Assembly: GCA_021809365.1 (NCBI GenBank)
Contig: JAKBAC010000135.1
Location: forward strand, 1 to 9,150
Length of the DNA: 9,150 bases
Origin: Planctomycetota bacterium
GTDB taxonomy: Bacteria > Planctomycetota > Phycisphaerae > WQYP01
Direction of reading: 5' to 3'
A program made the position numbers and the translations under genes. Shown piece after piece: positions 8,585-9,150 of the stretch (positions are counted from its first letter, which is position 1; the number at the start of each line of letters is the position of its first letter). The notes under the pieces are model-generated. The model was not told where the DNA came from. It saw only the letters and a program-made list of their open reading frames with translations, and ran no database searches.

Positions 8585-9150
8585 GCAATATTCCCTCTCC
8601 ATTAACGCTTGCACGCCCTGAAGCGGCACGTCAGCGCATCCCGCTGCTGCCGTGGTATATCGCCCATTGGCTGGCGTCGTTTATGACAGCCTTAACTTCC
8701 AATGCGGTTTTTTTCTTTGCCGCTTATGAACTGCATCAACCCGCTGAAGTGCAGCTTGGTATGGTTGCCGCCGGGGGGTTGGTTTACACGATCGGGGCCT
8801 TGTACGGCGGGCGATTGGTGGATCAACTGGGGCAACGCCGCCTGGGAAGTTATATGGCGTTGATATGTATTCCCGTGTGTGCGTTTGGAGCATTGGCGGT
8901 GATGCAGCGCAGCCTGGCGGGCGTGTTTATTTTTCTGCTGATGATCAATTTTTTCACGGCCCCGCTGTGGCCCGCCGTTGAATCCGCCCTGACCTGCGTG
9001 CCGGGCAAATTGCGTTTAACCAAACGCATTACCATCTATAATATCAACTGGTCTACCACCGGCTTTATCGCCGGCGGCATTGTGGGTTCGCTGGCCCTGT
9101 GGCTTTCCTGGGCCGGGGTTTTTATTATCGCGGCGATCCTTAGCCTGGTG
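8581..9150 (+). CDS. Major-facilitator-type membrane transporter, N-terminal part (runs off the window)
   Basis: The reading frame is open from a GTG at 8581 to the right edge, giving 190 codons. After about 20 polar residues come hydrophobic segments near residues 25-47, 58-76, 87-105, 109-128 and 155-190. The loop after the second segment has GGRLVDQLGQRR, a good match to MFS motif A (G-x-L-x-D-x-x-G-x-x). About half of a 12-helix protein is visible. The substrate cannot be told. The GTG overlaps the dehydrogenase stop as GTGA, implying translational coupling, which makes an amino-acid or related metabolite a reasonable but unproven guess. The ATG at 8683 would cut into the first membrane segment, so GTG is preferred. 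No strong ribosome binding site precedes it. Confidence 0.8.
   Translation, partial: MSNIPSPLTLARPEAARQRIPLLPWYIAHWLASFMTALTSNAVFFFAAYELHQPAEVQLGMVAAGGLVYTIGALYGGRLVDQLGQRRLGSYMALICIPVCAFGALAVMQRSLAGVFIFLLMINFFTAPLWPAVESALTCVPGKLRLTKRITIYNINWSTTGFIAGGIVGSLALWLSWAGVFIIAAILSLV

Overview
The window looks like bacterial chromosome, most likely from a planctomycete-type lineage (Planctomycetota, possibly Phycisphaerae). This is an inference from the gene order groEL-groES-groEL-dnaJ-grpE, the FmdB-type zinc ribbon with a long Lys/Pro/Ala tail, and the moderately GC-rich sequence. No marker in the window fixes the taxonomy.

About three quarters of the window (roughly 6660 down to 190, minus strand) is a protein-quality-control cluster. 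In transcription order it holds a GroEL with a long GGM tail (6658-4940), GroES (4848-4558), a second GroEL without a GGM tail (4462-2849), DnaJ (2726-1563), GrpE (1526-972), an FmdB-family zinc-ribbon protein (867-445) and a YacG-like four-cysteine protein (411-193). All genes face the same way with gaps of 33 to 122 bases. The set supplies two chaperonin rings, one co-chaperonin, and the J-protein and nucleotide exchange factor for a DnaK that is encoded elsewhere. I found no classical CIRCE operator. There is a good sigma-54-type -24/-12 motif upstream of the first groEL. A TATAAT box followed by a 10-bp inverted repeat with a 9-base spacer lies in front of dnaJ.

The 606-base divergent intergenic region (6659-7264) carries the sigma-54-like motif, small inverted repeats, and a striking ~160-base inverted structure (7016-7175). 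Its arms combine tandem GGAGTTA heptamers with a 17-base perfect stem, and it encloses a smaller hairpin. It looks like a mobile or repeat-family palindrome.

On the plus strand, 7265-8584 encodes a complete Glu/Leu/Phe/Val-family dehydrogenase, most likely NAD-linked glutamate dehydrogenase. It overlaps by four bases (GTGA) the start of a major-facilitator-type membrane transporter that runs off the right edge (8581-9150). These two genes are probably one transcription unit, unrelated to the chaperone cluster. The left 192 bases hold no recognisable gene. The most interesting material is the divergence of the two GroELs, the candidate control sites, and the large palindrome; no wholly new multi-gene system is evident.
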